DNA from: Astropecten irregularis
Taxonomy: Eukaryota > Echinodermata > Asteroidea > Paxillosida > Astropectinidae
Length of the DNA stretch: 64,000 bases
Direction of reading: 5' to 3'
Assembly (NCBI GenBank): GCA_963971285.1
Contig: OZ020248.1
Coordinates: 20,667,873-20,731,872, forward strand
Below, piece by piece: positions 52,794 through 62,640 of this stretch (within the stretch, counting starts at the first letter, position 1; the number at the start of each line of letters is the position of its first letter). A program made the translations under genes and the position numbers. The notes under the pieces are model-generated. The model was not told where the DNA came from. It did not search any database and saw only the letters and a program-made list of their open reading frames with translations.

Positions 52794-53844
52794 CTATACA
52801 TGTAATTAAACATTAAAATTTTAGCATCAATAAATATCTTGATCTGTTTAAATGGTAGTAACATTGTCACTATAAAACTTATTTCCTGAAATGGACTTGC
52901 CCCTCTTTAATTTTGATTTCCAGATGCAAATTCTGATTTGTATTAAATTATAAGAGGCCAGAGGGTTTCTTAAATAAACTGAGTTGTAAACTATAATTAT
53001 GCAAGAAAATAACACACAAAATAAAGCAAATAGGTAATCTGAGAACGATTACAATAAATTGTTAACTAAGAGCTAAGGAATAAAAGTAAGAATATTAAAA
53101 TGGTATACCTACTACACTGGGGTTGTTGAGGAATAAGCACACACATGATAATATAGATAACATAGGTAAGGTATAGTCAACAGAATGGTCAAGATACCAA
53201 CTGTGGCTACCTAAAGCACAGGCAAGGTCCTTGAGGAGGACATTTTATAGTCTCAGGGGAACATGTGGTGGTGAGAAAGACAGTTACTCTGCATGGGAAC
53301 AGCCACCCAGGCCTGGTAGAAAGGAATGTGGAATTTAGGGATTGAGATAAGGGTCAAGGGATGGTCAGAAAAAATGGTTACAACATCTAAACTACACACA
53401 TACACTGGAATACAATGAACTGGGTACATGTATGAATAATAGTAAGAAGGTTATCAAAGTCCTCCACATCTACACATTTTACGTGGAGCATTTTTTTATT
53501 TAGCATATTGGTAACCAAAGAAACCTATTTGAATGGCCAAGTTAAATTTGGTCAATTTCTTTGTTAGTTCAATATCTCCTATGTCATGCAGGGTCATGAA
53601 GTGCTAATCATTGATGTAGCTTGGAACTGTGGTATATCGTTTGCTACCTTAGTGTTCATGTGTCTTTGTTGGTTGGTTACAGTTTTACTATAGGCAGAGT
53701 TGCCTTGTAGTAGTAGCAGCTTCTCACTGTGTCTGTGAGTATAGCATTCAGGGGGTTTAGTCCTAAAGTTTTATTGGAATTTTTTCATGTCATGGAAAAC
53801 CTTCCCAAACTGCAAGTTCATGTGTGCTCGTTACTTCCTGCAAG
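52794..53844. other. Intron-like sequence without recognised features
   Basis: AT-rich, no open frame of note, inside the gene that spans 51.4-54.5 kb. Confidence 0.5.
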
Positions 53845-54540
53845 AAATACTCTCTTTCAAATTTGCCTATTGTAGTAAAATAGTCTAATTCTATTGATGT
53901 AACTTACGTTCTCGTCCATTCGTCCCGATCTTGTCAGCTGATGATCCAGAAGCTGTTAAGGAAAATGATGAAAATTAATATTGTTATTATTCCATTTAAA
54001 TTGCCTTCCATTGGTCTTTCATTTTTATTAAGGTGATATTATTGTTAATTTTCATGTTAATGTACGGCAAGCTGCATTTCTTCTTGGAATACTTGATACC
54101 ATCATTTTGAGAATTCTTTGTAAAAATTCCATCTCTTTCCAATTTGCCTATTGTAGTAAAATAGCATAATTCTATTGATGTAACTTACGTTCTCGTCCAT
54201 TCGTCCCGATCTTGTCGGCTGATGATCCAGAAGCTGTTAAGGAAAATGATGAAAATTAATATTGTTATTATTCCATTTAAATTGCCTTCCATTGGTCTTT
54301 CATTTTTATTAAGGTGATATTATTGTTAATTTTCATGTTAATGTACGGCAAGCTGCATTTCTTCTTGGAATACTTGATACCATCATTTTGAGAATTCTTT
54401 GTAAAAATTCCATCTCTTTCCAATTTGCCTATTGTAGTAAAATAGCATAATTCTATTGATGTAACTTACGTTCTCGTCCATTCATCCCGATCTTGTCGGC
54501 TGATGATCCAGAAGCTGTTAAGGAAAATGATGAAACTTAA
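53845..54540 (-). repeat. 281-bp tandem repeat carrying a triplicated 45-nt micro-exon
   Basis: The unit repeats at exactly 281 bp. Each holds a 45-nt exon between TTAACAG and GTAAGT: 53908-53952, 54189-54233 and 54470-54514. Only one phase is open in all three, encoding SGSSADKIGTNGRE (third copy M for T). That phase also fits the next exon at 52680-52793, which itself contains the similar IADKIRHSSGG. Differences between exon copies are one silent and one missense change. Confidence 0.75.
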
Positions 54541-54781
54541 TTCTGTAATTCCATTTTACTTTTACAATGGTCTATAACAACATAAATTTATTGGGAATGC
54601 GAGTCTAAGTTGCATTAAACATGCATGTATGGCATTCCTTCATACACCCCTAACCACGATAGCCAATTTGACCACAAATGAAACAACATTTAACATGTTT
54701 AAAGGGATGATGGAGGCGGTCAAACTTCCTATTTGAAGATGCCCCATCCGACACAAAAGCACAAACTATCATCCCTGCTGT

Positions 54782-55110
54782 CTACACATAATTCACACAT
54801 TCCCACAAACAGGGGAACAACTGGTCGACTGTAACACCAGTTGTGGGGTACACAGCAATTAGTGAATGAAGAGAACTGTTGATGCTTCGTACCATCACAA
54901 CTAACACATGGGTAGCTATTTCTGCTTCCTCCTCACCTCTGCATCGACGCTCAAAGCGCATTACCTCATTGGCAATTTCACCTACATCAGTGAAACCAAC
55001 AATCTGTCCTGACCTCACAGAAAAGACAAGTCCTGCCTTGATCTTCATCTCGTCAAAGAGGAGGAGGACATTGTTGCTATTTGCATCAGGAGTTGTATTC
55101 TCTTTAGTGC
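54782..55110 (-). CDS. P-element-like transposase exon (RNase-H-like domain)
   Basis: The frame reads TPDANSNNVLLLFDEMKIKA, GLVFSVRSGQIVGFTDVGEI, ATHVLVVMVRSINSSLHSLI and AVYPTTGVTVDQLFPCLWEC. FDEMkI..GLvf....G.ivGFtd.ge is the first catalytic block of P-element/THAP9-related transposases common in aquatic invertebrates, and ATHVLVfMVRgi.s....aYfpT.g...dQLfp..We follows as expected. Upstream coding sequence is out of frame. Confidence 0.65.
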
Positions 55111-55323
55111 AGTTTTTTTCAGTGGTTGTGAGAGATCGCTCTTCCCAGTAGCCTTTTCAAGCCTCGATGCTGCTGTCTTGGCTTTCTTCTGCACGCGGGC
55201 AGTTGCACCATCCAAGGCTCTGTTGTTGAGTTCATCAACATGTCTGCCCATGTCCAATTGCACCTCTTTACACATAGCTAGCAGTGATGAGCGAAGCTCC
55301 GTACTCCCAAACCGGTCTGTCAT
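55045..55323 (-). other. Basic helical ORF, unidentified
   Basis: A 92-codon frame, MTDRFGSTELRSSLLAMCKE and ARVQKKAKTAASRLEKATGK. It overlaps the preceding entry in another frame only at its end. Could be an exon or part of the tnp2-like protein. Not recognised. Confidence 0.3.
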
Positions 55324-55547
55324 CAGACATGAATCGCAGCAGCAGTCTTCAGCTCTTTTGAAGCACCTGGGTTGTCAAAGACCCCCATTACAACCCGCGC
55401 CTTCAGTGTAAAATTGGCCTCCGTGCTGCCATCGAAGCAAGGAACTCCTGAGTCTAGTTCCTCAAGCTCATCAATTAATGGGGTCATGTATGGGTTCATG
55501 TCTGTTGGCCCACTGGGACCTATATTAATGACAACAAGTTTTAACAT
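55323..55547 (-). CDS. tnp2-like (Transposase_21, EnSpm/CACTA-type) fragment
   Basis: The frame reads LVVINIGPSGPTDMNPYMTP, LIDELEELDSGVPCF, TLKARVVMGVFDNPGASKEL. The pattern GP.gP..mN.Y..PLiDEL..L..Gv ... kArv.....D.Pa.kel is the Transposase_21 block of EnSpm-like elements. The Cys-rich part that normally follows is not seen. Confidence 0.5.
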   Translation of the reverse strand: MLKLVVINIGPSGPTDMNPYMTPLIDELEELDSGVPCFDGSTEANFTLKARVVMGVFDNPGASKELKTAAAIHV

Positions 55548-55689
55548 TGCGATTAGTTATGAACAAGCTTTTATACGCATGATGTGTCATTAGTGTCATT
55601 CACAATTCCCATGACTGTGTCTTGTGAATAATTTCTGCAACTGGTTTATGATTCACAGTACATTCAGCATCTGACTAATCAACGACCAT

Positions 55690-57659
55690 GAATGCTTATA
55701 TACTGCTTATGTACATATTACTGAGATGATTTACTCGACAGCCACATGTAATTACTTTAGAATGTCTTAGAATATCAGGATTCCTGACAGACGCCCATGT
55801 AAATTCATTAATCCCCCTCCTCTGCCTCCCTCCATTTCTGTCCGCAGCGTGTTTAAACCATGGCTTGATGATGGCCTCGACCTGGTCAAAGGAGGCTGTC
55901 AATATCATTGCATTTTATGCATCACCGATTCTAGGGATCTTGAGGAGTGTCCAGCTTCAACTGCTTAATAGCGCTCCGCACCAATGTCTTAGAATATCAG
56001 GATTCCTTACAGATGCCCATGTAAATTCATTAATCCCCCTCCTCTGCCTCCCTCCATTTCTGTCCGCAGCGTGTTTAAGCCATGACTTGATGATGGCCTC
56101 GACCTTGTCAAAGGAGGCTGTCAATATCATTGCATTTTGTGCATCACTGATTCTAGGGATCTTGAGGAGTGTCCAGCTTCAACTGCTGAATAGCGCTCCG
56201 CACTAATGTCTTAGAATATCAGGATTCCTGACAGATGCCCATGTAAATTCATTAATCCCCCTCCTCTGCCTCCCTCCATTTCTGTCCGAAGCGTGTTTAA
56301 ACCATGACTTGATGATGGCCTCGACCTGGTCAAAGGAGGCTGTCAATATCATTGCATTTTATGCATCACTGATTCTAGGGATCTTGAGGAGTGTCCAGCT
56401 TCAACTGCTGAATAGCGCTCCGCACTAATGTCTTAGAATATCAGGATTCCTGACAGACGCCCATGTAAATTCATTAATCCCCCTCCTCTGCCTCCCTCCA
56501 TTTCTGTCCGCAGCGTGTTTAAGCCATGACTTTATGATGGCCTCGACCTTGTCAAAGGAGGCTGTCAATATCATTGCATTTTGTGCATCACTGATTCTAG
56601 GGATCTTGAGGAGTGTCCAGCTTCAACTGCTGAATAGCGCTCCGCACTAATGTCTAAGAATATCAGGATTCCTGACAGACGCCCATGTAAATTCATTAAT
56701 CCCCCTCCTCTGCCTCCCTCCATTTCTGTCCGCAGCGTGTTTAAACCATGACTTTATGATGGCCTCGACCTGGTAAAAGGAGGCTGTCAATATCATTGCA
56801 TTTTGTGCATCACTGATTCTAGGGATCTTGAGGAGTGACCAGCCTCAACTGCTGAATAGCGCTCCGCACTAATGTCTTAGAACATCAGGATTCCTGACAG
56901 ATGCCCATGTAAATTCATTAATCCCCCTCCTCTGCCTCCCTCCATTTCTGTCCGCAGCGTGTTTAAACCATGACTTTATGATGGCCTCGACCTGGTCAAA
57001 GGAGGCTGTCAATATCATTGCATTTTGTGCATCACTGATTCTAGGGATCTTGAGGAGTGACCAGCCTCAACTGCTGAATAGCGCTCCCCACTAATGTCTT
57101 AGAATATCAGGATTCCTGACAGATGCCCATGTAAATTCATTAATCCCCCTCCTCTGCCTCCCTCCATTTCTGTCCGCAGCGTGTTTGAACCTTGACTTTA
57201 TGATGGCCTCGACCTGGTCAAAGGAGGCTGTCAATATCATTGCATTTTGTGCATCACTGATTCTAGGGATCTTGAGGAGTATTCAGCTTCAACTGCTGAA
57301 TAGCGCTCCGCACTAATGTCTTAGAATATCAGGATTCCTGACAGATGCCCATGTAAATTCATTAATCCCCCTCCTCTGCCTCCCTCCATTTCTGTCCGCA
57401 GCGTGTTTGAACCATGACTTTATGATGGCCTCGACCTGGTCAAAGGAGGCTGTCAATATGATTGCATGTTATGCATCACCGATTCTAGGGATCTTGAGGA
57501 GTGTCCAGCTTCAACTGCTGAATAGCGCTCCGCACTAATGTCTTAGAATATCAGGATTCCTGACAGATGCCCATGTAAATTCATTAATCCCCCTCCTCTG
57601 CCTCCCTCCATTTCTGTCCGCAGCGTGTTTGAACCATGACTTTATGATGGCCTCGACCC
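55690..57659 (-). repeat. 222-bp tandem array made of a duplicated coding exon (about nine copies)
   Basis: The word AATATCAGGATTCCTGACAG recurs at 55771, 55993, 56215, 56437, 56659, 56881, 57103, 57325 and 57547, always 222 bp apart, with only a few substitutions per unit. On the minus strand each unit has an acceptor (ATTGACAG) and an exon reading SFDQVEAIIKPWFKHAADRN, GGRQRRGINEFTWASVRNPD, ILRH. In the last transcript-order copy (55696-55908) the frame continues SKVITCGC and a donor-like GTAATT follows; in the others it ends at TAG after RH. 222 is a multiple of three. Family of the exon unknown. Confidence 0.85.
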
Positions 57660-57950
57660 AGTTTTTCCCTTGCATCAGACTTCAGAATTGGCACTGACTT
57701 CACCCCCGAGAAACTTCTGCTACATCTGCCGACGACAGATTGTCCGGGTTAACCTGTAAGGTAGTGAGTTGCTGTCCTTGTTTCCTCGTAGCTACGTGTT
57801 ATATAAAAGCTGCCCAGTTCAGCTTTGGCACCCTCCTTTGTTGCATGGCACAATGTACAAATATATCTTGAACCGCTACCATGTAGCCCTGCATTTGATC
57901 TGTCCAACTTTTCATCGATCATGCTGTTATCTCTCACAACATCACATAAA
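57660..57950 (-). pseudogene. RAG1L: Second, partial RAG1-like copy
   Basis: About 285 bp match 45,317-45,585 at roughly 93 percent by eye, coding NSMIDEKLDRSNAGLHGSGS and RYICTLCHATKEGAKAELGS. A one-base change of frame follows SYEE...ATHYL. The homology begins abruptly at the end of the 222-bp array (57659/57660) and ends at 57,945, where ACAACAG of the first copy is replaced by GATAACAG, possibly a splice junction or a break. Dead fragment. Confidence 0.85.
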
Positions 57951-58047
57951 TGAAGCAACTGATGAGCATTTGCACTCATTTGCCTCTGTGATTAGAGAGT
58001 GACAAGCATCGTAGATAAATGTTTTAGCACTTATTCACAATGATTAA

Positions 58048-58242
58048 CTATTTTGGTAGTATTGCCGACTTCCTCTGAGTCAACTCATGATAGCCCCTGT
58101 TTGGAATATTATTGAATTGATCCAGAATGAAGATAATTTCATCGATATCATTGTCAGAGTATTGGCCAGCTATCTCTTTGCCATTCTCGAAGCAAACAAG
58201 AATTTCATCATTAAACATGCCATAGGCTAATATAGATTCCAT
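58048..58242 (-). CDS. N-terminal-type exon of a transposon-derived family
   Basis: ATG at 58242; MESILAYGMFNDEILVCFEN, QYSDNDIDEIIFILDQFNNI and RGYHELTQRKSAILPK, then stop. The acidic block followed by s..gYHELtq is a recurrent motif in large uncharacterised proteins of invertebrates. It is open and short; partner exons are not certain. Confidence 0.4.
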   Translation of the reverse strand: MESILAYGMFNDEILVCFENGKEIAGQYSDNDIDEIIFILDQFNNIPNRGYHELTQRKSAILPK

Positions 58243-58384
58243 AAGATACTAAATGTATCCCTCTTACATGTAGTCTCAACATGGTCACAGCCGCATTTGT
58301 TGCAGTTTGGGCAAGTTAATGAATACAGACTTTACAAATGTCTATTAAGACAGAAGAGGTGACATCTGCGATCATTCTAATTCA

Positions 58385-59052
58385 TTACCAAATTCGTCAG
58401 TGTCATCTTGGGTGATTGTAATCATCTCTATGGACTTAAAAAAGTCTATATATCCCTTCTTGTTTCCTTTCTTCACATCTTTCCATTGCTCATGATGATG
58501 AAGATAGTCTGTTGTTGTCCCATGTGGGAGATGATTGAGTATCTCATTGATGGAACCTGCTAGTGATGATTTTGTGACGGTTCAGGACTTGACTGTTATT
58601 TCTTCATCTGTTGCAATGACATACGTTATATTCTTTGGTGGGCTCATGTGTGTTTTAAGACAGTTTGTGTACATTTCTTTGTTTCTTTGGCCAATGGCGG
58701 TCATATGGTTGTCTTTCAACTTTTTACCACTCAAAGACTGGAATGGCATGTCTGCTTGTGGGTCGAGAAGAATTCCTGATTTCCGAATTAAACATCGACA
58801 TTTGTTTATCTCTTCTTCAAGTTTGGACGATCCAGATGAAGGGTCAGAGATCCCCATCCTTGAGTGTGCAGCCTTCCCGATGTTTCCAAGCTCATGGTAA
58901 TTACGGAGAGCGAGCATCCAGTCACCAGCATTCGGAACACCATTTGCCAGAATGGCTTTGACCTTTTTGTTGACATTCTCTAAGACAAAGTCTAGTCCTT
59001 CACCACTACTAGGATTTCCAGTGAAACTGAAGGACTCATTGGTAGCAACCAT
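58385..59052 (-). CDS. Transposon-derived protein exon (DUF6589-like, tentative)
   Basis: The frame 58582-59052 reads NESFSFTGNPSSGEGLDFVL, ENVNKKVKAILANGVPNAGD and WMLALRNYHELGNIGKAAHS; after a stop (TGA near 58,582) the next frame gives SSLAGSINEILNHLPHGTTT. The E..NK..K..l..GvP....W....RNy..L pattern is common to C-terminal parts of DUF6589-like and related transposon-derived proteins. Tentative. Confidence 0.4.
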
Positions 59053-59296
59053 GCATCTGACATCGTTGGAGTATTAAAATCTATCATGCATATCACATAT
59101 GTGAATAAGTTGATACTTGGGATGATTTCTTGCAAACCAAATAGGAGAAAACTTCTCCTTTCCTGCCATGATCAGTTTGTGTTTATTTCTCACAACCCAT
59201 TACGGAAGTTGGCTATTGCCTGGTTGTATACAAACATTTGTTCATAGATGAATTTGTAGTTGAGGTTCTGTATATTGTCCATAGCATCAGCAAAGT

Positions 59297-59525
59297 ACCC
59301 ATTCATCGTGCATGGTGTATATTGAGACACTTCAGGACATGGTCGCAGCAATTTGTGTGGAGAATTCCAGGTAGCTCCTCTCGAACATATTTGGCAAGCT
59401 GGTGGTGTCGGTCAGTGACCAACTTGCCAATACTCAGGTCAGCCTTCCGAAGCTTCTGTGCCATCCTCTTGAATCCTTCAAGTTCCATGTTATTGCTGTT
59501 CTTCACCTCGTTGCTCTATTTCAAT
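59297..59525 (-). CDS. DDE transposase exon 2 (LVTDRH block)
   Basis: The exon opens after AAATAG with SNEVKNSNNMELEGFKRMAQ and contains DLSIGKLVTDRHHQLAKYVR and EELPGILH. SNEV..SN.MELEGf and l.TDRH.q+ are hallmark blocks of a eukaryotic DDE transposase-like family in fish and invertebrates (superfamily name not fixed here); TDRH carries the second catalytic Asp. The start of the next block (DxWH) is disrupted. Confidence 0.65.
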
Positions 59526-59791
59526 GTTAAAAATGTGGCATAAAAAAAATAATGTAAACATACATGCTAACTTTGCATGTAAAATATATATACATGTAAA
59601 TCAAACTAAATGTTACAAGCCCAAATAAGGCGGATCCTTGACCAGGGCTGCTTGAATGACTGGTGCTGAATAAGGGTCTTTTTTGTTGCTTTTAAATTTT
59701 GTCATTGTGCACGCATCTCACTTTTAATGTAAACATATCTAAATTCTTTATTTTTTTAAACCAATTTGTTTTTAAAGTAAATATAAACTGA

Positions 59792-60055
59792 CCTGTACCA
59801 ACTGTATGTCGATGATTTTCTTCAGATTCAGTTCGACAGCAGTATAGGAGCCAAACTTGGCTGAATGGCCAGGGCTGTCTTCCCGACCATCTCCCCCAAT
59901 GGTCAGAGGAAGCTTGTCCGTCTTTAGCTTCTCTAGCAGCTTGCCCTGCTCTCCCTTCCATTTGCGCTCAACAGCAGGTTGCAGGAAGTTGGCCTGGTGG
60001 TAAAAGAAAGCTCTGTCCCCGATGGTGGCTATTTTCAAATTCTTAAACATTTTCA
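59792..60055 (-). CDS. DDE transposase exon 1 (GGDGREDSPGHSAKFGSY block)
   Basis: The frame reads MFKNLKIATIGDRAFFYHQA, NFLQPAVERKWKGEQGKLLE, TIGGDGREDSPGHSAKFGSY and LKKIIDIQLVQ, ending at a donor GTCAGT. DGR.DSPGHSAK.GSY with its Asp is the first catalytic block of the family in the preceding entry; QLVQ|SNEV joins the two exons in the expected way. Confidence 0.7.
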
Positions 60056-60431
60056 GTGTGCTGGAACAGCTTCCACCATGCTCACCTTTTCTTCAGTACA
60101 GTCAGCCATTGCGAAGCTCTGAGGCTCAGTTCTGCAATCCCTCTCTTGTTCCTCCGATTCTAATAACATATATTTATCAAAAGTTCATATTGTAAATATA
60201 TGCGTGTATCATCTTTGTACCAATCATCACCTGAAAAGGAAGCTGAACCGTTGAACAATTAAAATGCATGTTTAAGACTTTTTAGTCTTTGAACCTAATT
60301 TCATGAGCTGCCTCATCGGCAAATGAATGCCACTTAATTGTGCAACAATAATCTGCACTTACTTGGATCAAATTGCTGACAACTCTACCCCAACAACAAT
60401 TTTTGAGACAAGAAAAAACATGAAACTTTAC

Positions 60432-60690
60432 CCTGGTTTTTGGAAGCATAGTACAGCTTTTTCTGCAGATGCAGATTTAAGTCCCGCAGAGACTCGTTCT
60501 CTTTCTCCAGCTCCCTGATCATCTTCCTTTGCTTCTGTACAAGATGCTCCAAATTCCAGATCTCGGATGATGTTGAAGACTTCTCATCATCCGAACTGGA
60601 ATATGATGGCACACGTTTCATGGGCTTGGGGTGTTCTTCAGCCAGTGGTGCCATCCGTTTCTTTGCAATTATCTCAGTCAACCTGTTGTT
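60432..60690 (-). CDS. Coiled-coil exon
   Basis: The frame reads VPTKQLNNRLTEIIAKKRMA, a Ser/Asp patch SYSSSDDEKSSTSSE, then HLVQKQRKMIRELEKENESL and RDLNLHLQKKLYYAS, ending NQG at a donor GTAAAG. Clear heptad-rich coiled coil. This layout precedes BEN domains in many invertebrate proteins, but none is found downstream. Confidence 0.5.
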
Positions 60691-60709
60691 TAGCTGTTTT
60701 GTGGGAACA

Positions 60710-60985
60710 CTGTTAAAAAAATTGGGTGAATTTTGCCCAACTTTTTACCCAACATTGGTACAATAGTCAACATCCACATCTTTTGGGCAAAAAATGCCCA
60801 ACAGGTGTTGGGCAAACGTGTTTACCTCAAAATTTGGTAAAATTACAGACAGAACAGTTGGGCACTTTGAATTATCCATTAATTAGTTGGGTAAATGAAA
60901 AGAACCAATTGTTGGTCATTAATTAACCGAAAAACCGTTTATTAATTTTGACCAATTGTTGGTTATTTTTTTTCTCAATTATAGG
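60710..60985. repeat. TTGGGCA / CCAATTGTTGG motif-dense block
   Basis: TTGGGCAAAA, GCCCAACAGG, GTTGGGCAAAC, GTTGGGCACTT, AGTTGGGTAAA, CCAATTGTTGGT (twice) lie within 270 bp, on both strands, immediately next to the coiled-coil exon. Non-coding. Confidence 0.7.
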
Positions 60986-61330
60986 GTACTTTAGAAGACT
61001 CACATGTTGAGTAACATATTTTGCTCATTTTGTTGACCAATGGTTGGTGCTTGTGGAAAGTCTAAATAAGGAATACTTTGAAAGCCAGGCTTGTTCTTTT
61101 TTATATTTTATTACAAGCATCAAACTTCTCAACACTTTTAAACTAACATATTAAACTGTTTAAGCAAATCCTCTTTAATGGAACCTATAATTATTTCAGA
61201 ATTACATTATAACTTGAATCAATAAAAAATATGTTGATTCATGACTTGGTTTTCAATTGAATGTAAGCATATAATGCAAATTAAAATTTACATGTAAAGC
61301 TTGAAAGCAAAACCCTTTAGTCTACTTCAC
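60986..61330. other. AT-rich spacer
   Basis: Nothing recognised. Confidence 0.5.
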
Positions 61331-61379
61331 TCGTCTTACCTGTAGAGCCACTACTTATGCATATTTCCCAAGACCGTCA

Positions 61380-62640
61380 GGTATTCACGCTAAGAATAGA
61401 TACAACAGCGCCCCCTATTGACCTACCCACAGTGCCCCGCGGCATGTATGCCACGTAAGCGTCCTCTTTTCTCTTAGCGTCAGGGCGGGTCGGACGTGTT
61501 TACGTTCCATCCGTGATTTCACGCAAAAAGAGCTTTCTGTATTAAAGGTATTTTTTAACAACGTTTGTAGAGTTTTAGTGTTTCTTCTTGTGTATTGTTG
61601 TTGTGGTGCGAAACGATCAGATAGGGCCGGTCCCGCAAATACTGGGGTGCACAGCCACTCCCCAGTGCGGTCCGTGCTCTCGTGTACGGACTCCGCCGGG
61701 TACACCCCGTTACCCGGGCGGCAGTCCCCTGTCCGTCAGCCTCAGTCGGTCGGAGGCGCGGGCAGTTCCGTCGGCCCAGTCGGGACCTCACCCGGTCCCC
61801 GTCTGCGGTCAACTCGGACGGAACGAGAAAGGTACACGTAAGGTGCGGCTCTGCAAGGTTACCATAAAACAGCCATCCTATGCCAGAGCCAAACCAAAGA
61901 AGGGCGGTCGTCAGGGTAAACGCGGTTCGGCCGTGTTCCCTACACCCCCTGCACCTCCGGACCCGGGGCAGTCTCAGCCGACTGACCACCGAGGCTCCAC
62001 TGACAAGGTGCACCCTCCCGGCACGGTGGCGGATGCCACGCGCTGCCGGGACGGGTTTTTGGCCGGTCTCCCCGGCGCAACGCGCGCTCAACCCATGGGG
62101 CTCTGAGCGCCGTTGGCCGGGCGGGCTGTGGCCGCTGGGGTGACCCAACCTGGGCCTACCCCGGGCCGTCGGCCTCGCTCGTTTCGGGCTCTTCCCGGGG
62201 TTATCGGGGAGAGCCAAACTGAAGAAGGGCGGTCGTCAGGGTAAACGCGGTTCGACCGTGTTCCCTACACCCCCTGCACCTCCGGACCCGGGGCAGTCTC
62301 AGCCGACTGACCACCGAGGCTCCGCAGAGACGGACGGTGCACCTGGCCTTCCCAGCACGATGGCGAGTGCCACACACTGCCGGGATGGGTTCTTGCCCGA
62401 TCTCCCCGACCGCGCAACGCGCGCTTAGTCTACGGGGCTCAGGGCGCCGTTGGCCGGGCGGGCTGTCGTCGGTGCGGGTGGCCCAGCCTCCCGGACCGTC
62501 GACCTCGCTCGTCTCGGGTTCTTCGAGATTTATCAGTTGCTCCCGGGTCCTGATGACCCAGGCCGCAGCGGATCCCTTCCTCGGTCGCCCCGCGGGGCTG
62601 TCCGTCGAAAGATATAATAATATATTATATAATATAAAGA
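61380..62640 (+). repeat. GC-rich region with an internal ~320-bp direct duplication
   Basis: GC content rises sharply from about 61,600. The block with GAAGAAGGGCGGTCGTCAGG, GTAAACGCGGTTCG and TCTCAGCCGACTGACCACC occurs at 61,900-62,125 and again at 62,220-62,470. The plus strand has a frame containing KPKKGGRQGKRGSAVFPTPP and DHRGSTDKVHPPGTVADATR; the minus strand is open too (61555-62217). GC-rich DNA opens many frames by chance, so coding is not certain. A mobile-element gag-like or ORF1-like protein is one possibility. It ends at a TATAATATATTATATAATA stretch (62,612-62,632). Confidence 0.4.

Noticed and set aside
61588-62106. 172-codon plus frame as a confident gene.
   Set aside because: Overlaps a 220-codon minus frame in GC-rich DNA; no recognised domain, so coding status left open.
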